Assembly: GCA_041749275.1 (NCBI GenBank)
Contig: JBGTBQ010000379.1
Location: 1-16,854, forward strand
Source: JBGTBQ01 sp041749275
GTDB taxonomy: Bacteria > Acidobacteriota > Blastocatellia > Pyrinomonadales > Pyrinomonadaceae
DNA: 16,854 nucleotides
Direction of reading: 5' to 3'
The notes under the pieces are model-generated. The model was given only the letters and a program-made list of their open reading frames with translations. It ran no database searches and was not told where the DNA came from. This document shows positions 1 to 7,101 of this stretch, piece after piece; position 1 is the stretch's first letter, and each line of letters starts with the position of its first letter. The translations under genes and the position numbers were made by a program.

Positions 1-2
1 TC

Positions 3-911
3 CTCGTCGCGCGGCGCGAACTCGCGCGGCGTCACGGGCGTCTCGCCGCCGGGCCGCGCCTCTCCGTCCTCGGACTCGGCAGGTTGGGAAGCGGCGGCAT
101 GGACTTCGGCTCAGACCTCGATCTCGTCCTCGTCTACGACCCCGATGTGCCGTCGCCCCTTGAAGGAATGACGCACGACGAGGCTTACGCGCGACTTGCG
201 GAACCGACCATCGCCGCGCTCTCGAACATGACCCGCGAAGGCTACCTCTATCGCGTTGATCTGCGTCTCAGGCCCGATGGCAAGAACGGCCCGCTCACTT
301 CCGGGGGCGCGGCCTTCATCAATTATCTCGCCGAGCGCGCGGACGTGTGGGAGTGGCTCGCATACGTGAAGCTGCGCGCCGTGGCGGGCGATCAGGAGTA
401 TGGGAGGGAAGTGGAAGAGGGCGCGCGCGCGGCGATTCACGAAGCAGCGGCGCGCGCGGGCGTGGAACGACTGTGCGCGGAGACGCGCCGCGTGCGCGAG
501 CGTTTGGAGCGCGAACGCGCGCGGCGCGGCGCGACCGACATCAAGTTCGGGCCGGGCGGGATGCTCGACGTTTACTTCGCCGCGCGCTTCCTACAGTTGC
601 GCGACCACATCCCTGATGATGTTGAAGACCGCTCGACCCCTTCGACGCTCGCGCGTCTGCGCGAAGCGGGGTCACTGGGCAAAGAAGATTTCCACGCGCT
701 CGCCGAGGGCTATGCCTCCCTGCGCGCCCTCGACCACCATCTGCGCCTGCTTGCCGGTCGCTCAACGCGCCTCCCTACGGCGGAAGACCATCCCATCCTA
801 TGCGACCTCGCCAAGCTATCGAAATATCCTTCATCCACCGACCTCATGCGCGACCTCGCCGCGCGCATGGCCGCCGTCCGCGTCGCCTACGAACGGATCA
901 CGCAAAGCTAA
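3..911 (+). CDS. glnE: Glutamine synthetase adenylyltransferase, C-terminal part (5' truncated by window edge)
   Basis: This is the last ~302 codons of a protein that usually has about 950 residues. GlnE adds and removes AMP on glutamine synthetase in response to PII and nitrogen status in the cytoplasm. The frame is open from base 3, and the nucleotidyltransferase core begins right after it: LGLGRLGSGGMDFGSDLDL at about residues 24-42, with the catalytic GSD-x-D. Next come YRVDLRLRPDG, typical of the family, and DIKFGPGGMLDVYF, the start of the helical domain linked to the nucleotidyltransferase. GlnE has two such halves; because the stop follows, this is the C-terminal (adenylylating) half. 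The TTG at 84 is not a real start, since conserved residues precede it. The gene ends in TAA and converges on the minus-strand gene ending at 975. The family call is firm; which of the two activities is retained cannot be judged without the N-terminal half. Confidence 0.95.
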   Translation, partial: LVARRELARRHGRLAAGPRLSVLGLGRLGSGGMDFGSDLDLVLVYDPDVPSPLEGMTHDEAYARLAEPTIAALSNMTREGYLYRVDLRLRPDGKNGPLTSGGAAFINYLAERADVWEWLAYVKLRAVAGDQEYGREVEEGARAAIHEAAARAGVERLCAETRRVRERLERERARRGATDIKFGPGGMLDVYFAARFLQLRDHIPDDVEDRSTPSTLARLREAGSLGKEDFHALAEGYASLRALDHHLRLLAGRSTRLPTAEDHPILCDLAKLSKYPSSTDLMRDLAARMAAVRVAYERITQS

Positions 912-919
912 CGAGATAA

Positions 920-950
920 CCGGAACAACTCTGCAAAGAGTATTAGCCGG
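920..950. terminator. Possible hairpin between convergent genes
   Basis: Between the stop of glnE and the stop of the minus-strand membrane protein gene there is a perfect 5-bp stem, ACTCT-GCAA-AGAGT (928-941), with a GNRA-type loop. It is enclosed by CCGG on both sides (920-923 and 947-950). Because both arms are symmetric, the structure could form in transcripts from either strand. There is no run of T, so it is not a canonical intrinsic terminator, and the call rests on its position between convergent genes and on stem symmetry only. Confidence 0.3.
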
Positions 951-974
951 ACTGGAAACCTGTGGCGAGCGCAT

Positions 975-1289
975 TCACTTGGTTGCTCTGCCTGTCACAT
1001 AACCAACGAAGCCGGTTACGATGGCTGTCAGTAGAGGAACCGCCCATTTCGTATCCTCGGCGGTAGCATCCTTTCTGGCAATGGCCCAAACGCAAAGACC
1101 CAACGCTACACCGATCACCAAAAAGGCGATGATGTGTAACGCTAGGTCTTTGCGCCGCCGATGTACGGCATCAGCTTCTTCAATCCGGAGACGCGCGGCC
1201 CTTTCGTCCGGGTCTTCACGCGGGACGATTGAAAGCTGGTGGTCTGGCCTGTCGGCCAGCTTGTTCAAGTCAAGCTTGTCATTGTCCAT
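975..1289 (-). CDS. Small two-helix membrane protein, function unknown
   Basis: A 104-residue protein I do not recognise. The first 47 residues are charged and hydrophilic (DPDERAARLRIEEADAVHRRR) and probably cytoplasmic. Two hydrophobic segments follow, at about 49-71 (LALHIIAFLVIGVALGLCVW) and 82-100 (WAVPLLTAIVTGFVGYVTG), joined by a short loop of about ten residues. Predicted topology is a helical hairpin in the inner membrane with a long cytoplasmic tail. It lies 17 bp after the ribbon-helix-helix gene on the same strand, so the two are almost certainly co-transcribed. No clear Shine-Dalgarno precedes the ATG at 1289, which fits translation by re-initiation from the upstream gene. Glycines in both helices suggest close helix packing. 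Whether it is an effector, a channel-like toxin or a sensor cannot be told from sequence. Confidence that it is a real gene comes from its operon position and plausible membrane topology. Confidence 0.75.
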   Translation of the reverse strand: MDNDKLDLNKLADRPDHQLSIVPREDPDERAARLRIEEADAVHRRRKDLALHIIAFLVIGVALGLCVWAIARKDATAEDTKWAVPLLTAIVTGFVGYVTGRATK

Positions 1290-1306
1290 CGTCGAGCGCG
1301 GTTCGC

Positions 1307-1603
1307 TCAGATGCCGATGATCTCCGTGGCAAGCGGTTGGTCTTTCTCCGCAATCCCAAACTTCTTCCCCTGCTTCTTGGCATCAACCATCACCTCCATC
1401 AAGGCGATGGCCTTGCGGAGAACTTCGCTTTTAGTCCCGCCGATGGCGGCAGCTAGTTCTTCAAGAAGAGAGTTGAGTTCTGGAGATATGTCGAGACTGA
1501 GCCGAACCTTCTCCTTTTCTCTTTTTGGCGAACCTGTTGGCCCGCGCGAATTAGGTTCAGCATCTCGGCTCTCCACACCGAGGGCTGAATTTTTTGTTGC
1601 CAT
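1307..1603 (-). CDS. Ribbon-helix-helix (CopG/Arc-type) DNA-binding protein
   Basis: A 98-residue small regulator. Residues 1-31 are a polar, probably disordered tail. The ribbon-helix-helix fold follows: beta strand VRLSLDIS (33-40), helix A PELNSLLEELAAAIG (41-55), turn GGTK, and helix B SEVLRKAIALMEVMVDAKK (59-77). The alternating residues of the strand would enter the DNA major groove as a dimer. The C-terminal segment (GKKFGIAEKDQPLATEIIGI) lies outside the minimal fold and might contact a partner. The ATG at 1603 is supported by AGGAGA eight bases upstream. The gene has its own promoter, with a 10-bp palindrome between its -35 and -10 boxes, which suggests autorepression. It is followed after 17 bp by a small membrane protein gene. 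RHH proteins with this arrangement are often antitoxins or autoregulators; no recognisable toxin is present. The fold call is good; the biological role is inference. Confidence 0.82.
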   Translation of the reverse strand: MATKNSALGVESRDAEPNSRGPTGSPKREKEKVRLSLDISPELNSLLEELAAAIGGTKSEVLRKAIALMEVMVDAKKQGKKFGIAEKDQPLATEIIGI

Positions 1604-1681
1604 GTTGCTCTTCTCCTGTGTTGTTGGCTAATTCCGGCGTCTTGGAGACTTTAAAGGATGGCTTCCACCGAAATCACGCAG

Positions 1682-1710
1682 ATAATACTTAAAATTTACG
1701 TAAAAAGCAA
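1682..1710 (-). promoter_or_regulatory. Promoter of the RHH/membrane-protein pair with internal palindrome
   Basis: On the minus strand, TTGCTT (1710-1705) and TATTAT (1687-1682) are separated by 17 bp, a good sigma-70-type pair. Its transcription start would fall near 1675, leaving a leader of about 70 nt before the RHH start codon. The spacer contains a perfect 10-bp palindrome, TTTACGTAAA (1695-1704). The whole stretch is markedly more AT-rich than the flanking genes. Inference: the palindrome is the operator of the RHH protein. No other copy of TTTACGTAAA was noticed in the window. Confidence 0.6.
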
Positions 1711-1736
1711 GGCTATTTTATGGGCTGATGACACTG

Positions 1737-3401
1737 CTATCTGGAAAAAGACCATTGGTAGGAGATGCCTAACTGCGCGCCGACCTCGTCGCTGCCCGTC
1801 CCGGTCATCATCCGTCCGTCAGCGGAAAGCTCGCCGCTGTTCTCGCCGAGGCTCCACCCGCTGCCGGCGAGCAGACGCGTCTCTTTCATCGTCAACTTCC
1901 GTGAGGCGGAATCGAAAGTACCCTCGAAGACGACGCGCACGGCGCCCTGCTCAAGCACGCCGCTGAACTTGCTGCCCTGCTGTTTTTCGACGATCAGCGT
2001 GGCGGGTTGACTCATCGGGCCATAGTTCCCCGTCCATCTGCCAACAAGTCCTTTGCCGTTGGCAGGCGTCGAGGCCACGTCCGGCGGCGTGGTGTTTTGC
2101 GGAGACGCGCTCTCTACGACAGGAAGCGCGGCGTTGTCTTGCGAGGTGGGCGCGTCGGAGTTGGCGTTGAGATTCTTGTCAGTCGTGTTCGTTGCTCTCT
2201 CAGGACTTCCACCGCGCATGTACTGAACGGCAAGGACAGCGACGACGACCGCGCAGACGAACAGCGCGAGGAGACCAGCGACGACGAGTTTCAGTGTTTT
2301 CGACTTCCGACGCGGCGGTGGATAAGGCAACGTCGGCGGCTGATACGGTTCTTCGCGCACGGTCGTTCGCCCCGAAGCCGCGTCGGATAGTTGGGCTTCG
2401 GCGGCGGGTTGCGCGAGCGCGTTCCGCAACTCGCGGCTCAGTGCGTTCGCGTCTTGTTGCCGCTCGTCGGGATTTTTCGAGAGCGCGCGGCGGCAGGCCG
2501 CTTCGAGCGCGGGCGGCGCCGCGCCGGGCGGCAACGCGGGCGGCTCTTCGTGCAGGTGTTTCGAGATTAACCCGGCGAGACTGTTCGAGCGAAAAGGAGG
2601 TCGCCCCGCGAGCATCTCGTAGAGAATCGCGCCGAGGCTGTACACGTCCGAGCGCGCGTCCAACTCCTCTCCGTGGCACTGTTCGGGTGACATGTAGAAG
2701 GGCGTGCCCAACACCGCGCCCGTCTGCGTCAGGCTCGGCTCCGAGGCGAGGTCGCGCAACTTGGCGAGACCGAAGTCCACGACCTTCGCCGTCTCGCGCT
2801 CGCCTTCGCCCGCGGGCGGCACGACGATAACGTTATCCGGCTTGAGGTCGCGGTGCACGACCCCCTCGCGGTGCGCGACCCCGACGCCCGCGCAGATGTC
2901 ACACATGAGCGAGACGGCGCGCTCCGCCGCGAGGCTTCCTTCCTGCCTTAGCAGGTCGCGCAGCGACGTGCCGCGCACCAGTTCCATGACGATGTAAGCG
3001 GGCGCCCCCGAAGCGCGCGCCTCGCCGAAGTCGTGAATCGTGACGATGTTCGCGTGGCGGATGATGGCGGCGGAGCGCGCTTCGCGGCGGAAGCGTTCGA
3101 GAGCGTCCGGCTCCGCGACAAACTTCCGGTGCAAGACCTTGACCGCCACCTCGTCGCCGATGTGCAGGCGACGCGCGCGGTAGACCAGCCCCATCCCGCC
3201 CTCGCCGAGTCGTGCAACCAGTTCGTACTTCGAGTCGAGGACGAGGCCCACATACGGGTCAGGCACGCTCGCGTCTTCAATCGTATCCGCCAGTCGGCGC
3301 GTGTCCCCTGTCTCCCTGTTGATCTCGGCGGTGGACAGGCCGCAGCCGGTGCAGAAGTGCACGCCATCGCGTAGAGGCATCTGGCACCGGGGACAGTTCA
3401 T
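1737..3401 (-). CDS. Receptor-like serine/threonine protein kinase with N-terminal zinc ribbon
   Basis: A 554-residue Hanks-type kinase. A zinc ribbon opens the protein (C3-x2-C6 and C17-x2-C20). The kinase domain covers about 59-330 with all key residues: glycine loop GEGGMG (66-71), ATP lysine K88 in VAVKVL, E107 of helix C, catalytic loop HRDLKPDN (183-190), DFG (209-211), and GTPFYMSPE closing the activation segment (232-240). It should therefore be active. A Pro-rich juxtamembrane stretch (353-364) leads to one membrane helix (370-393), then a low-complexity Asn/Thr/Pro/Ser linker (about 397-449). A C-terminal domain of about 100 residues starts GLVGRWTGNYGP and is rich in beta strands, on the far side of the membrane. 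That domain resembles the secreted protein encoded just upstream. The start codon overlaps the upstream stop (ATGA, 3398-3401), which implies translational coupling; no strong Shine-Dalgarno is present. The ligand and target are unknown. Confidence 0.93.
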   Translation of the reverse strand: MNCPRCQMPLRDGVHFCTGCGLSTAEINRETGDTRRLADTIEDASVPDPYVGLVLDSKYELVARLGEGGMGLVYRARRLHIGDEVAVKVLHRKFVAEPDALERFRREARSAAIIRHANIVTIHDFGEARASGAPAYIVMELVRGTSLRDLLRQEGSLAAERAVSLMCDICAGVGVAHREGVVHRDLKPDNVIVVPPAGEGERETAKVVDFGLAKLRDLASEPSLTQTGAVLGTPFYMSPEQCHGEELDARSDVYSLGAILYEMLAGRPPFRSNSLAGLISKHLHEEPPALPPGAAPPALEAACRRALSKNPDERQQDANALSRELRNALAQPAAEAQLSDAASGRTTVREEPYQPPTLPYPPPRRKSKTLKLVVAGLLALFVCAVVVAVLAVQYMRGGSPERATNTTDKNLNANSDAPTSQDNAALPVVESASPQNTTPPDVASTPANGKGLVGRWTGNYGPMSQPATLIVEKQQGSKFSGVLEQGAVRVVFEGTFDSASRKLTMKETRLLAGSGWSLGENSGELSADGRMMTGTGSDEVGAQLGISYQWSFSR

Positions 3402-3793
3402 CGTGTCGCTTTCCGGTTAAGGACGGCGGAGGCTGTGACCTGCCGGGAACCCACGTGCGAAAACATGAAGAGGAGTTGCCCGCCGCTCAATCTCAGAATG
3501 GTCACGTTGCCGCTCTCCACGCACCTCTCCGTTCCGCGACTGATCTTCTCACGGAACGTCGCCCGCCAGCGGGTCGCGCCGACCTGCGTCCACTCGCCGC
3601 CGCAGTCGAGCGAAGGATACTCGATGAGAAACCTTCGCCCGCGAGCGGTCAGCTTGATCGTCCACGTGTCGCCGCTGTCGGTCTGGTAGCCGGTGCCTTC
3701 CCACGTCCCGTTCATCCAGCGACTCTTTGTTTGGGGGCTCGCCGCGACGCTCAAAGCGAGCAGCATGATAAAAGCCAACACGACCTTCGACAT
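3398..3793 (-). CDS. Small secreted beta-rich protein coupled to the kinase gene
   Basis: 131 residues when started at the ATG at 3793, which has AGGAGG four bases upstream; the open frame extends further upstream, but that part has no ribosome site or sensible composition. Residues 1-22 form a signal peptide (MSKVVLAFIMLLALSVAASP). The mature part begins with WMNGTWEGTGYQTDSGDTW (26-44), followed by alternating polar/hydrophobic stretches typical of a small beta barrel or sandwich. Two cysteines (C64, C91) could form a disulfide. The W-x-G-x-(G/Y) opening is the same kind as in the kinase's extracytoplasmic domain (GRWTGNYG). The stop TGA overlaps the kinase ATG. I do not recognise the family. 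Inference: a periplasmic partner, ligand-binding module or duplicated sensor domain linked to the kinase. Confidence 0.8.
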   Translation of the reverse strand: MSKVVLAFIMLLALSVAASPQTKSRWMNGTWEGTGYQTDSGDTWTIKLTARGRRFLIEYPSLDCGGEWTQVGATRWRATFREKISRGTERCVESGNVTILRLSGGQLLFMFSHVGSRQVTASAVLNRKATR

Positions 3794-3870
3794 CGTTCCT
3801 CCTTCGGGTAAAAGCAGCATGAAAATCAGACCGCCACGTCGCGGGCCGCTTGAGCGCGTGGCGACTTCAT

Positions 3871-5079
3871 TTACGGTTGAGGTGGTTTCGTCGTCTGCCG
3901 GTGCCTGTGTCGCTCGTGGTGCTGGCGCAGCAAGCCTTTCCCGTAGTCGTTTCCGTTCGGTGTGCGGACGACCGTGTGGATGTGCTCGCGCGTCGGCGTC
4001 GTTGTTCTGAAGGGCGCGGCGCGCGCCTGATGGTCGAACTCGATGAGGATGACGGGGCTTTGGACGCGGTAGTAAAAGACGCCTCCCGGCTCGGCGCTGC
4101 CAATCCATGCGAAGTAAGTGCGGTCGAGTTGCGCGCGGACTTCCTCCATCCTCACGCGCGCGTGACCCTCCTTCATGTTGCCGACGTATTCCCCAATGAT
4201 GTCCAGCAGCAACTCTTTCTGCCGCTCGTTCAAGCGAGAGGCGGAGAGGCCCGCATAATCGAGCACGAGGTTATCTTTGTAAGCCTGCGCCAGACTGTCC
4301 ACGGGCTTTTTATCGGCGCGAATAATGGCCCCGGCCCGCTGGTCTTGGTCGAGGGAGGTGAAGAGCTTCCATCCTTTGTCCTGCTCGTCCTGCATGACGA
4401 CCGTGCCTTTGAACTTGCCGGCCTCGGCGCGCACCGGCTCGGAACCCATGAAGGTGGGGGTCATCACAACCTGATCGCCGAGCACGAAGTAGTTGATGTC
4501 GCAGTGGTGCCCGTCCATCTGCCAGCCCCACGGCTCCGTGTCGGAGGGCGTGCCCATCACGGCCAGCCAGTATTGCCACTGTCCGTACTCTTCAAAGTTC
4601 TTCGCCAACTCGGCCAGCGTCTCGTTGAGCTTCATAATGTCCGTGGTCTTCCGTAATCCTCTGGCGCTCAGGCTCGCGCCGAGGAGGGCGAAGGCCAACT
4701 CGCGTTGACGCGCGTTCATCTCGCTAAACGCGATGCCCTGCCGCAACGTCCAACTACGGTTGTCCCAGCGTCGCCACTGGTCGTCGTCCACGGGGAACGT
4801 CGCTTTCTTCCGTTGCTCTTCAGTTAGGCTGCCCAAGAACGCCTCCGCCGCGCGTCGTATCGGTTGCGTCGAGACGCCCGTTGGCTTGAGCTTGAACAGG
4901 CCGGGGATGATGTGGCCGTCGGTGGTGACGCCTTTGAAAGCTTCGGCGAGGCTCGCGCTTTCCTGCTCGCGCCACAGCGCCAAGCGGTCGGGCGGCGATT
5001 GCGTCCGCGCCGTCCGATAGGTGGAAACCGACAACACCGCGCACACGCCGCACAGGCCGACGACGATGGCCTTCCTCAT
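3871..5079 (-). CDS. Secreted DUF3500 family protein
   Basis: 402 residues from the ATG at 5079, which has GGAGAAG a few bases upstream; a TTG one codon earlier is possible but less likely. Residues 1-27 are a signal peptide (KAIVVGLCGVCAVLSVSTYR), so the protein is exported or lipid-free periplasmic. Features typical of DUF3500 proteins are visible: EQR near 88-90, the signature WGWQMDGHHCDINY (184-197) followed by VVMTPTFMGSEP (204-215), LNERQKELLLDIIGEYVGNM in the second half, and near the C-terminus IEFDHQ, HIHTVVRTPNGNDYGKGLLRQHHERH. The conserved histidines (191/192, and the C-terminal HIH) hint at a metal or active site, but to my knowledge the family has no established function. The last 20 residues are His/Gln/Lys/Pro-rich. 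It lies 36 bp after the GNAT gene and 77 bp before the small secreted protein, probably in the same transcript. Confidence 0.9.
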   Translation of the reverse strand: MRKAIVVGLCGVCAVLSVSTYRTARTQSPPDRLALWREQESASLAEAFKGVTTDGHIIPGLFKLKPTGVSTQPIRRAAEAFLGSLTEEQRKKATFPVDDDQWRRWDNRSWTLRQGIAFSEMNARQRELAFALLGASLSARGLRKTTDIMKLNETLAELAKNFEEYGQWQYWLAVMGTPSDTEPWGWQMDGHHCDINYFVLGDQVVMTPTFMGSEPVRAEAGKFKGTVVMQDEQDKGWKLFTSLDQDQRAGAIIRADKKPVDSLAQAYKDNLVLDYAGLSASRLNERQKELLLDIIGEYVGNMKEGHARVRMEEVRAQLDRTYFAWIGSAEPGGVFYYRVQSPVILIEFDHQARAAPFRTTTPTREHIHTVVRTPNGNDYGKGLLRQHHERHRHRQTTKPPQP

Positions 5080-5115
5080 CAACGCTTCTCCCGCTCCGAC
5101 GATTTTTTTCAGACC

Positions 5116-5679
5116 TTATGCTTCCTCCGCTTCGAGCCTCGGTCGCCCGCCGTCTTTGACGGGCCTCACCATCACCGGGTCGTTATATGACTTGCCGCCG
5201 AACACGAACTCATGCGTGCCGACATCACGAAAACCCCACTTAAAATAGAACCGCCGCGCACGCTCGTTCCGCTCCCACACGCCGAGCCACATCGTCTCCG
5301 CGCCGAGACGCTCCGCCTCCGCGAGACAGGCGCGCATCAGCGCGGCCCCGTGCCCGCGCCCGATGACGCGCGGGTCCAAGTACAGGCGCGACAACTCGAC
5401 CGGACTGGCCCCGCGCACGCATTCAGGCGCGAGGCCGACCGACAGCTTCGCGTATCCGACCGGCTGCTCGCCGACATGAGCCAGCAGGAACATCGAGGAC
5501 TCATCCGCGAGTTGCGCCGCGAGGCAGTCCGGGGTGAAATTGGCGACGACGTAATCTTCCATCTCCGCCGCATCGGTTTTATCCCCGTAGGCGTCCCGGA
5601 AAGTGCTTGCGCCGAGAGCGGCTAAAGTCTCCACGTCTTCGCTCGAAGCGTGGCGTATCTTGAGATCGGTTTCAGACAT
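5116..5679 (-). CDS. GNAT-family N-acetyltransferase
   Basis: 187 residues from the ATG at 5679 (a GTG one codon upstream is equally possible; neither has a clear ribosome site). The GNAT fold is complete: beta1 LKIRHASSEDVETLAALGA (6-24), the central strands FLLAHVGEQPVGYAKL (64-79), beta4 and the acetyl-CoA loop ELSRLYLDPRVIGRGHGAAL (95-114) containing R-x2-G-x-G-x-G, WLGVWERNERARRFYFKWGF (131-150) typical of the family's C-terminal half, and the final strand. Residues 155-171 (THEFVFGGKSYNDPVMV) resemble the end of the spermidine/peptide-type GNATs (PaiA-like), so a small amine or peptide substrate is possible, but that is a guess. It is cytoplasmic. It follows the amidohydrolase by 14 bp, so the two are likely co-translated from one mRNA. 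Confidence 0.93.
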   Translation of the reverse strand: MSETDLKIRHASSEDVETLAALGASTFRDAYGDKTDAAEMEDYVVANFTPDCLAAQLADESSMFLLAHVGEQPVGYAKLSVGLAPECVRGASPVELSRLYLDPRVIGRGHGAALMRACLAEAERLGAETMWLGVWERNERARRFYFKWGFRDVGTHEFVFGGKSYNDPVMVRPVKDGGRPRLEAEEA

Positions 5680-5693
5680 CACGCGTCAAATGC

Positions 5694-7028
5694 TTATTTC
5701 GGTCTTTCATTCCTGTACGTCACGCCTTCCTTCATCACGAAAAAGACGCGCTCGGTCTGGCGTATCTCCTCGATGGGGTCGCCGGGGACGGCGATGATGT
5801 CGGCGAGCTTGCCCGCTTCGAGCGTGCCGAGGCGGTCGCTGACGCCTAAGAGTTCGGCGACGACTGAAGTAGCGGACTTGAGCGCGTCCACGGGCCGCAT
5901 GCCGAGCGCGACCAGATGGCGGAACTCTTCGGCGTTGCGCCCGTGCGGGAAGACGCCCGCGTCCGTGCCGAAGGCGATGCGGACGCGCTTCGCCACGGCC
6001 TTGCGGAACATCTGGTCGCGGCTCGCCAGCGCGGCTTTGGCTTTGGCCTCGACCTGCGGCGGGAAGTAAGCGCCCTTCGCCATTCGCTCGCGTATTCCTT
6101 CGCCCGCCATCAAAGTCGGAACGAGAAACGTCCCCTTCGCCTTCATCATGTCGAGCGCCTCATCGTCGAGAAAAGAGCCGTGCTCGATAGAGTCTATGCC
6201 GGCGCGGATGGCGCGCTTCGCACCCTCGGCTCCATGCGCGTGGGCGGCGGCCTTGCGGCTCCGCGCGTGCGCCTCGTCCACGAGCGCGTTCAACTCCTCC
6301 TGTGTCAACTGCGGCGAGTTCACGTCATCGTTCAAAGAGAGTACGCCGCCCGTCGCGCAGACCTTAATCACGTCAGCGCCGTGCTTGATGTTGAGACGGA
6401 CGGCGGCGCGCACGGCGTCCGCTCCGTCGGCGACCGAGGCAGCGATGCCCGTGCTCTTGTCGAAGACTTCGGGCCGGTAGCCCACGGTCGGGTCGCAGTG
6501 TCCGCCCGTCGCGCCGATGCCGCGCACGGCGGCGAGCACCCGCGGCCCCGCGATCTTGCCACTGCGCGCCGCGTTACGCAGGCCGATGTCAACGAAGTCG
6601 CCGGCGCCGAGGTCGCGCACCGTCGTGAAGCCAATCATCAGCGTCTTGCGCGCGAGCACCGAAGCGTCGAGCGCCTGTTCGGCGACGGACTTCTTGAACC
6701 CGTCAAGCTCGTCCTGCTTCCAGTCGTCGCTCGCCTCGCCCGAAAGATGCGTGTGCGCGTCCATAAAGCCGGGCAGCAGCGTCGCGTCGCCGAGGTCTAT
6801 CACCTCCGCCCCGGTTGGGATGGCGGCGCTTGGCCCGACCGCCTGAATCCGCCCGCCCGACACGACAACGACGCCGGGCGAAACCGTGCGCTCGCTCTTC
6901 CCGTCGAACATCCGCGCGGCCTTGATGACGATGATTTTCGTCGCTTGCCTCTCGCCGGTCTGAGCTTCGCAGATGAGATTTACTGAAAGCAGGACGAGAG
7001 ACAGCGCCGAGGCAAAAGTGAGTTTCAT
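5694..7028 (-). CDS. Secreted metal-dependent amidohydrolase (imidazolonepropionase/Xaa-Pro dipeptidase-like)
   Basis: 444 residues. The ATG at 7028 has GGAGG seven bases upstream. A signal peptide (1-22, LTFASALSLVLLSVNLICEA) sends it out of the cytoplasm. The amidohydrolase TIM barrel follows with all ligands of a binuclear zinc centre visible: DAHTHL (H92, H94), the lysine that is carboxylated in this family in DVIKVCATGG (K222), AHAHG (H263/H265), IEHGSFLD (H283), and FGTDAGV (D356). The small beta-sandwich domain is split between the N-terminus (IVIKAARMFDG...) and the C-terminus (GTLEAGKLADIIAVPGDP). This layout is that of the secreted members of the family known to cleave dipeptides such as Xaa-Pro or Xaa-Arg/Lys; the exact substrate cannot be read from sequence. 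It is followed within 14 bp by the GNAT gene. Divergent gene 7458-10442 encodes another secreted peptidase, which fits peptide scavenging. Confidence 0.94.
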   Translation of the reverse strand: MKLTFASALSLVLLSVNLICEAQTGERQATKIIVIKAARMFDGKSERTVSPGVVVVSGGRIQAVGPSAAIPTGAEVIDLGDATLLPGFMDAHTHLSGEASDDWKQDELDGFKKSVAEQALDASVLARKTLMIGFTTVRDLGAGDFVDIGLRNAARSGKIAGPRVLAAVRGIGATGGHCDPTVGYRPEVFDKSTGIAASVADGADAVRAAVRLNIKHGADVIKVCATGGVLSLNDDVNSPQLTQEELNALVDEAHARSRKAAAHAHGAEGAKRAIRAGIDSIEHGSFLDDEALDMMKAKGTFLVPTLMAGEGIRERMAKGAYFPPQVEAKAKAALASRDQMFRKAVAKRVRIAFGTDAGVFPHGRNAEEFRHLVALGMRPVDALKSATSVVAELLGVSDRLGTLEAGKLADIIAVPGDPIEEIRQTERVFFVMKEGVTYRNERPK

Positions 7029-7101
7029 GCATGTTCCTCCAATGGACGATTCGAAAGGTGCAAAGTTTTACATGAAGCGGATGGCAGGCGGGCGGATTGA
7101 C

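Noticed and set aside
84..911. GlnE starting at the TTG at 84
   Set aside because: Conserved residues (LSVLGLGRLG) are encoded in the same frame upstream of 84, so the gene enters from outside the window.
975..1603. Calling the RHH/membrane pair a toxin-antitoxin system
   Set aside because: No recognised toxin motif; gene order and the operator are suggestive but not enough for a named call.
3794..4108. Upstream extension of the small secreted protein to 236 residues
   Set aside because: The extension overlaps the DUF3500 gene, is Arg/Pro/Ala-rich, and the internal ATG at 3793 has AGGAGG plus a signal peptide.
3850..4656. Plus-strand open frame of 268 codons opposite DUF3500
   Set aside because: Shadow of a recognised family; lacks its own motifs and ribosome site.
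5916..6986. Plus-strand open frame of 356 codons opposite the amidohydrolase
   Set aside because: Antisense to a gene with complete metal-binding motifs; composition is that of a shadow frame.
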